DNA of 64,000 nt from Drosophila persimilis (taxonomy: Eukaryota; Arthropoda; Insecta; Diptera; Drosophilidae): contig NW_020825298.1 of assembly GCF_003286085.1 (NCBI RefSeq), forward strand, positions 12,276,001-12,340,000, in the 5' to 3' direction. The translations under genes were made by a program, and so were the position numbers. The notes under the pieces were generated by a model. The model was not told where the DNA came from and did not search any database. It was given only the letters and a program-made list of their open reading frames with translations. This document shows, in pieces, positions 29,125-40,212 of this stretch (the stretch's first letter is position 1; every line of letters begins with the position of its first letter).

Positions 29125-29684
29125 ATGGATGTAGTGGGGTTGTGGGGAAGGAGAGTGGAGTGGAGTGGATTGGTGAGTGGGAGGGGTGACCCAACACTAA
29201 CGGAATAATTGCAGGCAACTCTCCGACAACACATACACATGCACACACACTCAACGGAAGCCAGACGAACAGGCGGCACCGGCTGATTTCGCACACTCTC
29301 ACACCCGCACAACGCACACACCCGCACACACAGACAGACAGCCAGCCAGAGGTCGGGTGGCGGGGCGAAGGGTCGAGATGGAGCTTACTCCTTATTGTTG
29401 TGGCTGTGGGTGTGCGGATGGATGTGGGGATAGATGGTAGAGGTGGGAGTGTGAGTGGAACAGCAGCAGTTGCTCTCCATTTCCATGGTGTTTGGCGAGT
29501 GTCGTCTGAAGCGTGGATGTTGCTCTAGTAGTACACCCTGCTATTGGTCAATGTGTGGGGTATATTGTATCTCCGATAAAACGATTTCAATCTAAATCAA
29601 TTTGTTAAAAGCGGAAGAAATTACCCAAATGCTGACTAAACTCCAATAAAGAGAGGAAAATACAGTTAAAACTGTTCGAATTTT

Positions 29685-29787
29685 AAATTCGAATTTTCGA
29701 AGAATGTGAACTGTTTCGATCGTGTACCTCTGATCGATAAAGCGATATTTCGACCATTTCCAACACTTTCGTGTTTGAATTCAAATT
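29685..29787. repeat. Left arm of a dispersed inverted repeat
   Basis: This arm matches the reverse complement of 31377-31460. Two perfect blocks, 29685-29705 (21 bp) and 29764-29787 (24 bp), anchor it, with weaker similarity between them. It is A/T-rich with GAATTC palindromes. Confidence 0.75.
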
Positions 29788-30209
29788 TGAATTTGAAAAG
29801 TTTTAGCCTAAGGATTTCAGTAGGTATTCCTATAGCCCAAAGACAACCCAATCCGCTTGTTGTTGTTGCCGTATTTAGGCATTCCATGACTGTGCTGTGG
29901 CTGCTTCTGGTTGCCTTGAAGCATTGGCATGGCATGGCATGGCATAGTATGGCTTTTTAGCCGCAATGCCGCTGCAGTGGTGTGAGTGTGAGTGTGAGTA
30001 TGAGTATGAGTGGTGTGGTGTGGTGCTCCACGTCCGCCCATTCATCCGTTACGTGCGACCGTCTGCTGGTTGTGTCGCCCCTTGGCATGCCCTGATCCCT
30101 GCTGCCCGTTACGGACGCTTCCTCCCGTGGCTGGTTACATGAGAAAACTTTGAAACTGGAGACATGATAACGGGATCGGAATGGTGAGACGCAGCACACA
30201 AAACAGTTG

Positions 30210-30300
30210 GACGTTGGACAGCATGGGACGGACATGGACACGGAACACGGACAAGGGACACTGGACACCGACATGGACATGGACACGGGACACGGACATT
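30210..30300. repeat. ACGGACATGG-type minisatellite
   Basis: Degenerate six-base units of the GGACAC/GGACAT type are repeated about a dozen times. Confidence 0.8.
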
Positions 30301-31376
30301 GGCGACCGACTGGCCCCGGCCTGCAGCAGCCAGCCCCAACGAGTGGCGGTGGCAATGTCTGATTGTTAGTTGGATTTGGACTTGGCTTGGGGTTGGAGGT
30401 GGCTTGAACCCCAAGAGCTCGAGGGACGGAAAGCAGAAGCAAGGAGCAGCAGTCGCTGAGCAGTTGCCACTTGCCAGCTATAGAAAATTGTCATAGGAAT
30501 CATCATCGGCTTCGTTAGATGTGGATGTGGCCTCAGTGGTAATTGTGGGACATTTTGTTGCCAAAGTGGTGGAGCAATGTGGTTGCTGTTGTTGGCGCTA
30601 CGGGTGAAGTGTGGCGGAAATGATGGTGGTGGCAGGAAGATGGTGTCTGTGTGCTGTGCGCTGTGTGCTATGTGCTATGTGAGTGCGCCACACGGCCATG
30701 ACTGGCTCTGATTGCCGCCGCCGCCGCCGCCGACACTGCCACCACCACCTCAACGCAGATAAACGTTGAAAGCCTCGTCTCGTCCCTTGCTTTGGCAGGT
30801 GGCTTATAAAGGCTAGGTCGTGTTGGGGGAGTGAAGGAGTCCGTGCGTAACTTTTTATGCCAGTCCCTTGGTAGTATCCCATCCCCCAAGCTGTCTGTCG
30901 TCTGGCCGCCTGACTGTCACAGGTGCCGCTGTGTGTGCGGGGGGACTGAAAGTGGAGCTGAGCAAGGGCCTGGCACTGACGCTGGAGGAGGATGGGCGGC
31001 TGCTCGGTTGGTTGGGTATCCGTAATAGCTAAAGAATTACACACTCACACCAAATTGGCTGAGGCAGGAAACGCAGTCGTTGCTTCATTAAGCAGAATAT
31101 TTCAAGGGAACTCTCGGGCCGGCCCCCTTAGGCCATCGGCACCAGCAAAAATCTGTTAAAGAGAGCCACTGATTGTGACCAGAACACGGAATACAAACAT
31201 ACTCGTACACCAGGCACTCCAAGTATCATGTGGGGTTGAAAATCCAATTGAAATTTCAATTTGATGGGGGTTCTACTTCAGTTAAATGGTTTTTGGATTC
31301 ATCAAGGGTTAGGAGGATCATTTCCGTGACCTAAAGCAAGGTCTTTGAATTCTAAAGCTAGGACATTTCATAGTTG

Positions 31377-31460
31377 AATTTGAATTCAAACACGAAAGTG
31401 CTGGAAATGCATGAAATATTAGCGATCGAATCGGTTTTTATTCTTCGAAAATTCGAATTT
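31377..31460. repeat. Right arm of a dispersed inverted repeat
   Basis: Reverse-complement partner of 29685-29787, about 1.6 kb away. The matching blocks are 31377-31400 and 31440-31460. Confidence 0.75.
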
Positions 31461-32859
31461 GAAAGCTCAAAACCCTTTTGCATTGTCAACACTGTTTTAA
31501 GCGGTCAACGGAGGGAGAATGAAGCTTTTTTAATCGAAAAGGTGTTTCTAGATGTGTTTTTTTGAGGACTGTGTTCAAGCCATCTCCGTTTCTTACAGTA
31601 TTAAATGAAATCGCAACATGCAAATTGGCAATCAGCCTTCCTGGATTTATATATGTATATCTCACTTGAAATTATAGGAATTTTTCTGCTCGATAAATCC
31701 ATTTCCTCGCTCTACCACCTCTCACGGAGACATCCTACATGCAGGACCTCCCAATATGGGCCCGCTGCTATAGCAACGATCTTTTCGCCAGGATAATTGG
31801 CCTTCCTTCTCTTTGAAGTTATTGTTGTTTTCTTACTTTTCTTTTTCTTTCTCTCTTTTTTGTGCTGCATTTCATTGACGTTTGCGCCACTGTGCCCCAG
31901 CATTGTGTGTTGTGCTTGTGTGCGCATGTATTTAAGTGGCGTCACGGACAGACAGCTGAACGTACACTTGGATTGCCCCCCTCCCCCCTCTTGTCCTCGG
32001 CCATCGGAGGATGGGGTGTGGATGTGTTTGCTAACGTATTACTTGCCACGCTCCCACATCGAGGAGTAGCTCCAGGGGTAATGACAGTACTTGGGGCAGG
32101 AGCACAAGGCAGCAGCACCAGCAGGAGCTTAACTTTCTAACACGCCACCAATTAATGGGCACAAGAAGGGGGACCAGCAGCCGAGGGGCAGGGCATCCAG
32201 GGCAGGGCGCCTTCGAATGTTTGCGGATTTGTGTTTGAACTTGAAGTCAACAACTTAAAGAAGATGCCACGCCCTGTTCCCCCGTGTCCCCGTGCCCCCG
32301 CCACATCGTCAAAAGAGAGAGGAGACAACTTTCTCAACTCTCGGCGATTATCTAGCAATTAGCGTAGAAGGCGTCGTCTGCCTGCCTGTCGCTCGCCTTG
32401 CCTCCATCGCCTCGCCAACGCCATCGTGGAAGGTTTTTTCGGTAGCTATTTTGCTGGAAATTGTAAATGTGGCAAATCAATATGGATAAGCGGGCGGTAG
32501 AATCAAGAGAGGGGCCACTGAGTGGCAGAACAATCGGGGGAACGCGTGGCAGAGAGGGGCGGTGGAGTGGGATAGAGTGGCAGAGAGGGCGGTGGAATCG
32601 AGGGACCTAGGTGGCAGAGCGAGGTGCCAGAGCGAAACCATAAAATATTTCTGACGCTCGTCAATCGTAGCTTTTTTTTTTTTTTGCTGGTTTCCAACGT
32701 CTACCAAAGCTATACAAATCTACAAATATACAAAGCCTGAATCTGAAATATATACATATACAGATATCTAGATGGATAGGTAGAGACATTCAAAGACAGA
32801 TGTACAGTAGATGATGCCCTGAGGGACAGGTTGCTGAAGAAGAGCAATCGCTTGCACGA

Positions 32860-33050
32860 TTAAATAGCCATGAAGTATATGGATGAAGTACTCTTTTTGT
32901 GGACCGTTTCCTTGAGCAGATCAATCGATTCCTTGTTCTCTTCCAAGGGAAGATTCTTAAGGACCTCAAACTTGAGAGTTTTCCCAACTTTAAATATATG
33001 TGGCTTTATCAGCCACATTGTCCTCCAGCCAATCCTTTATCTGTGCCACA
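32860..33050 (-). pseudogene. Possible coding relic on the minus strand
   Basis: Two short minus-strand open segments have protein-like composition and fly codon usage. One reads NVAQIKDWLEDNVADKATYI before a stop. The other lies in a different frame and includes FEVLKNLPLEENKESIDLL and then KETVHKK, ending at a stop near 32866. No start, splice structure or certain family could be assigned. It may be a decayed gene fragment or chance. Confidence 0.2.
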
Positions 33051-35882
33051 TTTGATTAGCATATACGCTACTCATTAGTTCACTCTTTGGATGGAGACTT
33101 CTCCCGTATCAGGGCTGTCCGCCCCAGGGCAACTTTCACTGTATATAATCCCAGACACATACAGCAGACAGCGCCCCCAAAAGCAGACCGCAAACAGCCT
33201 TGATGACTGACGAACCGACGCCCTGGGGCCCGAACCTGAATCGAACACCACCGTGGACCCACCCCCACCTTCCCCATGAGTAGAGGTCCCCAAACGGCAA
33301 ACGGGTCTCGCTTTGCCCCGGTGCGTAGGCAACGGCAGCAGCATTTTGAGCGTCAAAGTCGGTCGGTCGGTCGGTCTGTTGCGTGGCAGGTCACGCTTGT
33401 TTGGCAGCAGACGGCAGGCAGCAGGCCTCAAAGCGGTGATGGGTGATGATGTGGCACGTGTGACGGGCGGGCAGGGGTAGGTGGCAGACAACGACTTTAG
33501 TCGACTGTGGGTCCAAAGCTTCTGCGAGGGAAAATGCACTGAGGAAAAGGGTGCCTTTAAATAATAAATTCCGATTTTTCATCTCTTGACAAACAACCGA
33601 AAATCCATCTTTTCGCTATTCAAAACCTGATTATAATTTCTTTCCTCCTAACATTTTCCTCAAAATACTTCTGAACTTTGAACCTTTTTCTTTCAGTGTG
33701 ATCCTGCTGCTCGTTTCATCATTTTTTTGGCCGCCAGCACGCGTGCTTTTTGCGTCAAATTTAATGCGGCAAAAGTTGTGTGCAAAATGTGGCTGAATGG
33801 CAGAATGACGGGGGCGGGGGGAGTGGAGGCTAGAGGGGTCATCTGTAGGTGGGTTTGACATGTGGCAGCCGGCGGCGGCAGCAGCAGCAGCGGCAAAGGC
33901 AAAGGCAAGTCATTGACGCGCAAAAGGGCGCCATGGCAAAACACGGCTCGGATCCGACAACGACCCAGGCAGGGCCTCGGATCAGGCGCAGCATTTAAAA
34001 CACACACACACCCACATACACTGACGACCCTCACACATAGGAGGCAAACTTTTGCCACTTGTCGGCAGTGCAAAAAATAAAAATAAAAAGTAGAAATAAC
34101 CTCTGTGGAACCTTTTTTTTTAAGTTTAATTTTGTTGCCTTCAAGTTTTATAACAGAATTTTCTGCTGCAGGATGGGGCAGCATTGTTGTATTTTCGGGT
34201 AGCAGAATGGACGTGTGTGGGACGTGGGTGTTGGTTAACGTCATTAGGGATTAGGCTCGGGTCGAATGTTTGGTCACTCTATTCCTTTTTTTGTTTTTTT
34301 TTTTGGTGCATGACACTTTCCATGCAGAAATTTGATTGGAAAAAAAACGTTGCCTACATTTGCGCGCCGCTGTGCTGAGTTCCATTGTTGTTTCGTTGAC
34401 AAGGCACACACCTCCTCCCACGCACACACATGGCTCACTCCTGGCGCTGTCGCCCGCCCACTGCCAATCCCAAAAAATGCCCAAAACGAACAAGCGACAC
34501 GCGTCGTCCTGGCCATGGCCTGTCCCTGTGCCAGTCCGCAGTCCCCTGGTCCGTAGTCCGTATTCCGTAGTCCGCAGTCCCACGCCCTTACCCTTGCTGC
34601 AACCCGGCCTTTCCCCCATCCACACGGAGAAAATGTCGACGACAGACGTCGCTGCCAAGCCAACATTAGCATTGAAGTGCAAACGACGCCCACACACACA
34701 CAGACATTTGCCCGCACCCCGCCGCCACCCCGCACACACTGGAGACTAGAGGATTGGAAGGCAGCCAAAGCGCTGCTCGAGGCTGCCGGGGGGAATGACG
34801 GGCAGGGGGGACAGCTGCCACGCCATGCCGCAGTTGGAGCACTCACGCAAATTTCAATTTTTTTCACACCACTGCTCCGCTTCTGTTTGCGTTTGCCGTC
34901 TGCCTCTGCCATATTGCGGCCATGCCAGTGCACACCCGACAAAAGGGCTCGAAGAAGGGTTAAAATTTGAAACTGAAAGAAAGAACTGACTAGTAAGGGC
35001 ATTCCAAAGATTTACCTATATCTTCTTTCACAAATTTATTCATCGATATTCTCACCTCTTGATTCACGCTTCTATAGCATTCACCCTCATTCTTCTACTG
35101 ATTCATCCTTCTGTAGATTCAATCATTTATTGTAAATCTTCTTAGTGGTTTATTCTTTGCTTCAGCCTGTGATCCACTCATTCTTTCTGATCATAGTCCA
35201 TCATAGTCATCCCTTGCTTTGCTCTCCACTGCCTTTTTCTGCTGATAGTTCATCCTTCTAATGGTCTTCAATCTCCTGGTAGTTCACTCTTCCGATAGCT
35301 CTTCCATAGCTTAATTTCTCTAAGTATCAGTATTATCTATCTTTCCGCTTTCTTTCCTTTTGTGAGGTGCGCCAAGCCGTCATGCTGTCGGTCTTCGAAG
35401 CACGCGCCAGCACACACAGACACACCCGCACTCATACACACACCAACAGTCATGCACACTCGAGCACACACCGATACACCAGAACACACAAATACACCGA
35501 CACAGGCACTGGAGCTCCATGGAGCTCTGCTCTGGCGTATTGTACGTGCTCTTACACCGCACAGTGTGGCGCACTTCCTTTTGATTTAGTCATTTTTCTC
35601 TCTTTAGCCGACAGAACCAGCAGCAGCATAAGCAGAAAGAACGCAAGGAGCAAGAGGAGCAAGGGGAGCAGAAGGAGCAGGAGCAGCAGGTCGTGTCATG
35701 GCCCCACCCGTGTGGCACCCGTGGCACCCTCTACACCGCAACGCACCGCACCGCACCGCACACAGCACTTCTTCTCCCCTCTCTGCCGCCACTTGACAAA
35801 CTGCCTTTCTCGTGCCGCACTCGCCCCTTTGTTCCCGTCCTGTCCTGTCCGTGCCGTGCCGTGCCATGCCTCGTCCTCGCTC

Positions 35883-35920
35883 TGCCTCTGCCTCTGCCTT
35901 TGCCTTTGCCTCTGGTCCTG
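35883..35920. repeat. CTGCCT/TTGCCT hexanucleotide repeat
   Basis: Tandem TGCCTC and TGCCTT units form a short imperfect array. Confidence 0.8.
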
Positions 35921-38900
35921 TCCTGCCTGTCCTGTCCGACCGTCCTGCTTCCGTTGCCATTGCGGCAGTGAGCGCACTTCCGAAGCTTTTCCTGTGGGTG
36001 TTTTTCCTCCCCTTTTTGTTCCGTGTGTGTGGGGTTTTTCCCTCAGTTTGATTTTCATTTCTGTTTTGCCACCAATACCTTTTTGCCAGTCTCTCCAGGA
36101 TCTCCGGGCTTTTTCCATACCTTTGACTCTGCATTCCGGACTCTGACTGGTCCTTCATCCTTTGGCTATTGTGTGTGTGCCTGGCCATCAGGTGGGCTCG
36201 CCATCGATTGCGAGGATTGCAGGGTATTTACCACAGTCCACACTTTCCTGAGCTCTGGCCAAAAGGTTGCATGTTGCCGGCTGTTACAGGGCTACTGCCA
36301 CTGCCACTGCCAGTGCTACTGCCTCCTCTTCTCTGGCCTGGGGGGTGGGGGGTGGCATGGCATACAGTGTGGACTGCTCTGGAGTGGCAGCCAGTGGGGC
36401 CTGTCAAGTCGACCAGAAACATTGGCAGCATTGTTGGTGTTGGTGTTTGGGTTCGGGTTCGGGGGCTTAGCAGAACCGTAGCCATAGCCATAGCCATAGC
36501 CCAGGCCAGAGATGTGTGGCAGAAGCAGTAGCAGTAGCAGTCGCAGGCGGTGTGGCAGGAGACTGCAGACCCAGTCAGAGTCATGGACGTGGCAGAGCTT
36601 TTAGCGCCGACAACAACGAGGACGGCGACGATGACGGTCATGACGATGATGGCGCTGGCGGCCTGGCCTGCCTGGCCTGCCTTCTGCCCCGGCCTCGATC
36701 TCGGGTCTCGGTGTGGCTATAAACGATTTATGTGTGTGCCAGCACCACATGACTGCCCCCAACCCATGCCGCATGCCACACAGGCTACAGGCCACCCCCC
36801 TGTGACCCCCGTCCGCATTCAAGTCATCGTTCAGTTCAGTAATTTGGCTGACGGCGACGGCAGCTGGCAAACGCGCTGGCTGGCTGGCAACATGCGCCAA
36901 GTGGATTGGGGGTGCTCCGACTCCTACTCTCTTCCTGCCTCCTGCCTCCTACCTCCTGCCACATGCCACATGCCACGTGCAACTGTGGGTGAATGCGTAG
37001 CTCTCTGTGTTTCTGTCTGTGTGTGCGCTCGACTATGATTACACCTGGCTAAGCCGCATAAAAAAAGAGCCAACGACCCAAGCGGCTCGCACTTACGCGG
37101 ATCCGTGTGACCATCATTGGAGGCGGAGGAGGAGGCTCCGATTCCCCAGTCCCCAATCCCCAATGCCCAATGCCCGGTCCCTAACGAAAGGCTGTGCACT
37201 CGGACACATGGTGTGTGGATGCTAATTGCTCATTACGCCTCGAAGAATTCGCAGACGAGGTTCTCGCACCGTTGGTAGAGGAGGTGGCTGTTCCATGAGG
37301 GGTTTGCTATTTATTTAAATATGCCTGTGGCCAAAAATAGAGTGGGTAAAGTCTCTAATAGATGCTTTAACGAGACATCTCTGGGAGCCCATAAAATGAA
37401 TATATGATTTGCATTCTCTATCGAGAAGACATGATTAGTAGATCTCTTTGGTTCTTTCTGTCGATATGTCCCCTTGTTCAGTGGGAATAAGTGTCTGAAA
37501 GTCCCAGGTAATCTCCCGCATATCACAAAAACAATGCTTATCGGCGAGACTCGAGTCGAGCATCAATGTATCTCCTCAAGCACACGACATGTATGTTGTT
37601 TCTACTTTCTCGAGGGCCTACTTCCGGTTTCGAATCTCGGCGTAGCAGTTTTCGCCTGTGCGTCTGCCTGTCGTCCGTTATCAAGGAATAAATCTCTGGG
37701 CAATGGGACCCATAGAAGCCATAAACTCAATGCTACTTTCGTGTGGTTTATCTGGATAAGAAAATGAAGGAATTCAGCAGCTCTTCCTTTGGTTTGGTTA
37801 TCTGCAGACACCATTTGAAGGACCCCCCTGTGGGTACAATATGTTACCCCATGAACATTCTCGTATGGGCATATGCGGGCTGTCACCTCTGCCCAAGTGA
37901 TAGATGTTACGGCTTAGTCTTTTGGCTTATCCTTGCCACCGTCTGATGCATTATGCTTTATACAAATTCGATTGGCTTTGGACTGAGATTTGCTTGGGAT
38001 TTGAATAATTCCCCCGCAAACGGCAGAGCCACTGCAGCAGTAGCAGCACCACCAGCACCAGCACCAGCAGCGGGAATAGCAAATGGAAAGTTTGCATAGC
38101 ATACAGTTTTGGGGGCACTTGTTGTCGGAACGCGTTGCGCACCTTGTTAAGCTTCGTCTGATGTGTGCGGCACGGCACCATCCACTGCAATTTGTTGCCA
38201 TCAACCTTGTTACCCCACCGCACCCCTCCTGCCATCGGTGCTTTCCTGCCAACGTATTTATCTAATAGTCCCTGCCACTGCCACTGCCCTGCCCTACCCG
38301 CTGTGTCACAGTTGTCTTCGTCTGGCTGCTGCCCCCACATCCCATCCGGTTCTCCTATGGCCATGGCACCTCCATCCGGTCCTGCACGCGTCTCCTGCTC
38401 CAGCTCCAGCTCCTGCCCCACAGCCAGTTCTGTCGCCTGCTGCCTGGCTTATTATTTGCCACGACTGCTGCTGCTGGCTGCGGCGCAGAAGTTTCGCCTC
38501 GTTGGTGTTATGATTTCGATGCGGGCAGCCGAATGGCAAAGTCAGCGACTCCCCGCCACCCATAGCAGCCCATCAGCCACCCCCTGCTACCCCCCACTGA
38601 CCCTGGCGACCCCGCAACATTCAGAGGTTCTGCTGCGTCGCCACCCGCAGGCCACAACTAAGACTAACCCGACTGCTGACAGAGCGCTGTGACGCAGTGT
38701 CCACCCAATGAACAAAATTCTCGAGGGGAAAGTTGAATTCTGGTGTAAATATAATGGGTAGAAGGTGTGAATAAAACTCTGATTTTAGAGGTCCTAGATC
38801 GATTGTGCCCAAAAGTTCGATCGTTTCCTGATCCGAACTTGAAGTCCCCGCAACCTTTTCTTCGTAAATCCATTCTTAGTGCGATCCTCCACATTAAGAA

Positions 38901-39615
38901 AGTGCAAGTTTCTAGGAATATTCCTCTCGGCAAAGCCTCAATAATCTATCACACTTGCCACTCCTTGCTCCCAACTGATCGTATTTCCTCCGACAACCGA
39001 CGCCTGCCAGAGGCATAAGCGAAAGAATCCAAAGGCAAAATTCAACCCGCAGCTGGTGATCGCTTTTGGGACCGAGAAACCAATAACAAAATACCCACCA
39101 GTTGTGGCCTGAGCTCACACGTTAAGACCCAAGAATCGGCCCACCCTAGAGCTAGATCTAAAGATCCACCTACATATGTTTATCCCACCAGAGATCCATT
39201 ACATTCCACTCCTAGATTCTGCGACTCCCCCTTCAAAATGTCTGCTTGGATGCTTCCTATTTGCGCCTAAACGAATTGATTTGTATGCCTGTGTGTGGGG
39301 GGTATCTGTGTGTGGGCTGGGTATCTGTGTGAGAGTGTCTGTATCTGCATCTGTGTGTGTCTGTGTGAACTTTTGTGTGCGCGCTAAAGCCAGACATGGT
39401 CACGCCGTCCGTCTGTCCGGCGTGGCGGCACGTCGGCCTGTCGCTTGCGCTGCCTGACATTTGCCGCAGCCAACGCCCGCCCACTGGCAACATGCCTCTG
39501 CTGCTGCCACTGCTGCTGCTGCGTCGTTAAGCTCTGTGTCCCCCTGTCTGTGTGTCCCCGTGTGTGTGTCTGTGTGTTGTGTGGCAACCATTACCACAAC
39601 CACCATTAACGTGGC

Positions 39616-39660
39616 AGGCAGCAGGCAGGCAGGCAGGCAGGCGGGCGGGCAGGCAGCCAG
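39616..39660. repeat. GGCA tetranucleotide microsatellite
   Basis: Run of CAGG/CGGG tetranucleotides, mainly GCAG with two GCGG units. Confidence 0.85.
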
Positions 39661-39948
39661 TCGTTGCTGTTGCTATTGCTTTTATTGTCGGTTGACTCCA
39701 TTCTGCTTTGGTTGCTGCGCCACACGATGACGGCTGGCAAACTTTGTGCCTCGTGGCCGACGGCTCGTGCCACTGCCACTGCCACTGCTACCACACCGAG
39801 TAGCAAGCAGCAGAACCAGCAGCAGCACCATTCAGTCGGGAAATTTTGCACAAACGGAGCGCACGCGACAGCGGAAAGAGCCAACCGGCGGCAAACAGTT
39901 GAAAAACGTTGAAAAATTCGCAGCTACGCTTTGGCTTTGCTTTTACCG

Positions 39949-39982
39949 TCAGTTAGCCGTGAACCGTCGACCCATACGGACG
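39949..39982 (+). promoter_or_regulatory. Sidpn core promoter: Inr plus DPE
   Basis: TCAGTT at 39949-39954 matches the Drosophila initiator (TCAGTY), placing A+1 at 39951. GGACG at 39978-39982 matches the downstream promoter element (RGWYV) at exactly +28 to +32. A weak MTE-like block (7 of 10 positions) lies at +18 to +27. This predicts a 262-nt 5'UTR before the start codon at 40213. There is no TATA box at -30. Confidence 0.65.
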
Positions 39983-40212
39983 TCGTCTGCTTCCTTTGGC
40001 ATACGGAAATTCCTCTGAAGAAATCACAAGCGGAACGGAACCCCAAAAGACGTAACATTTCTGTCTGTGGCGTGCAATCCGACGAGAAATAATCTTGAAA
40101 ATTTCCAAGGAAAAACGGATTTTACTGAAAGGAAAATTTATAGTGAAAACCTCTCTGAAAACTAATCTCTGGCGCAAAGAAGAATTCATGTGAATTCCGT
40201 AAAAATGAGAAA

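Larger units (their letters stand above)
25336..39940. other. 14.6-kb gene-free, simple-repeat-rich region upstream of Sidpn
   Basis: No open frame with a recognisable domain was found on either strand. The DNA alternates between CA/TG tracts, CAG/CTG runs, short GC-rich minisatellites and A/T-rich blocks. It sits directly upstream of a developmental bHLH repressor gene with a focused promoter. A role as a cis-regulatory domain for Sidpn is the natural inference, although individual enhancers cannot be delimited by eye. Candidate relics and repeats inside it are listed separately. Confidence 0.6.

Noticed and set aside
28625..29329. 234-codon minus-strand open frame
   Set aside because: It consists of CA/TG and CTG simple repeats read as Cys/Val and Ser/Pro runs. 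A second long frame exists over the same bases, so there is no coding signal.
33075..33539. 154-codon minus-strand open frame
   Set aside because: Low-complexity Pro/Thr/Arg composition, no domain and no splice support; typical chance frame in GC-rich spacer.
34274..35002. 242-codon minus-strand open frame
   Set aside because: Composition follows the repeats of the underlying DNA, and other frames are equally open.
35367..36146. 259-codon plus-strand open frame
   Set aside because: Translation is His/Thr repeats followed by Cys/Leu repeats from microsatellites; no domain or start context.
37600..37700. tRNA-like B-box (GGTTTCGAATCTC)
   Set aside because: Mismatch to the B-box consensus and no A-box or cloverleaf at the right distance.
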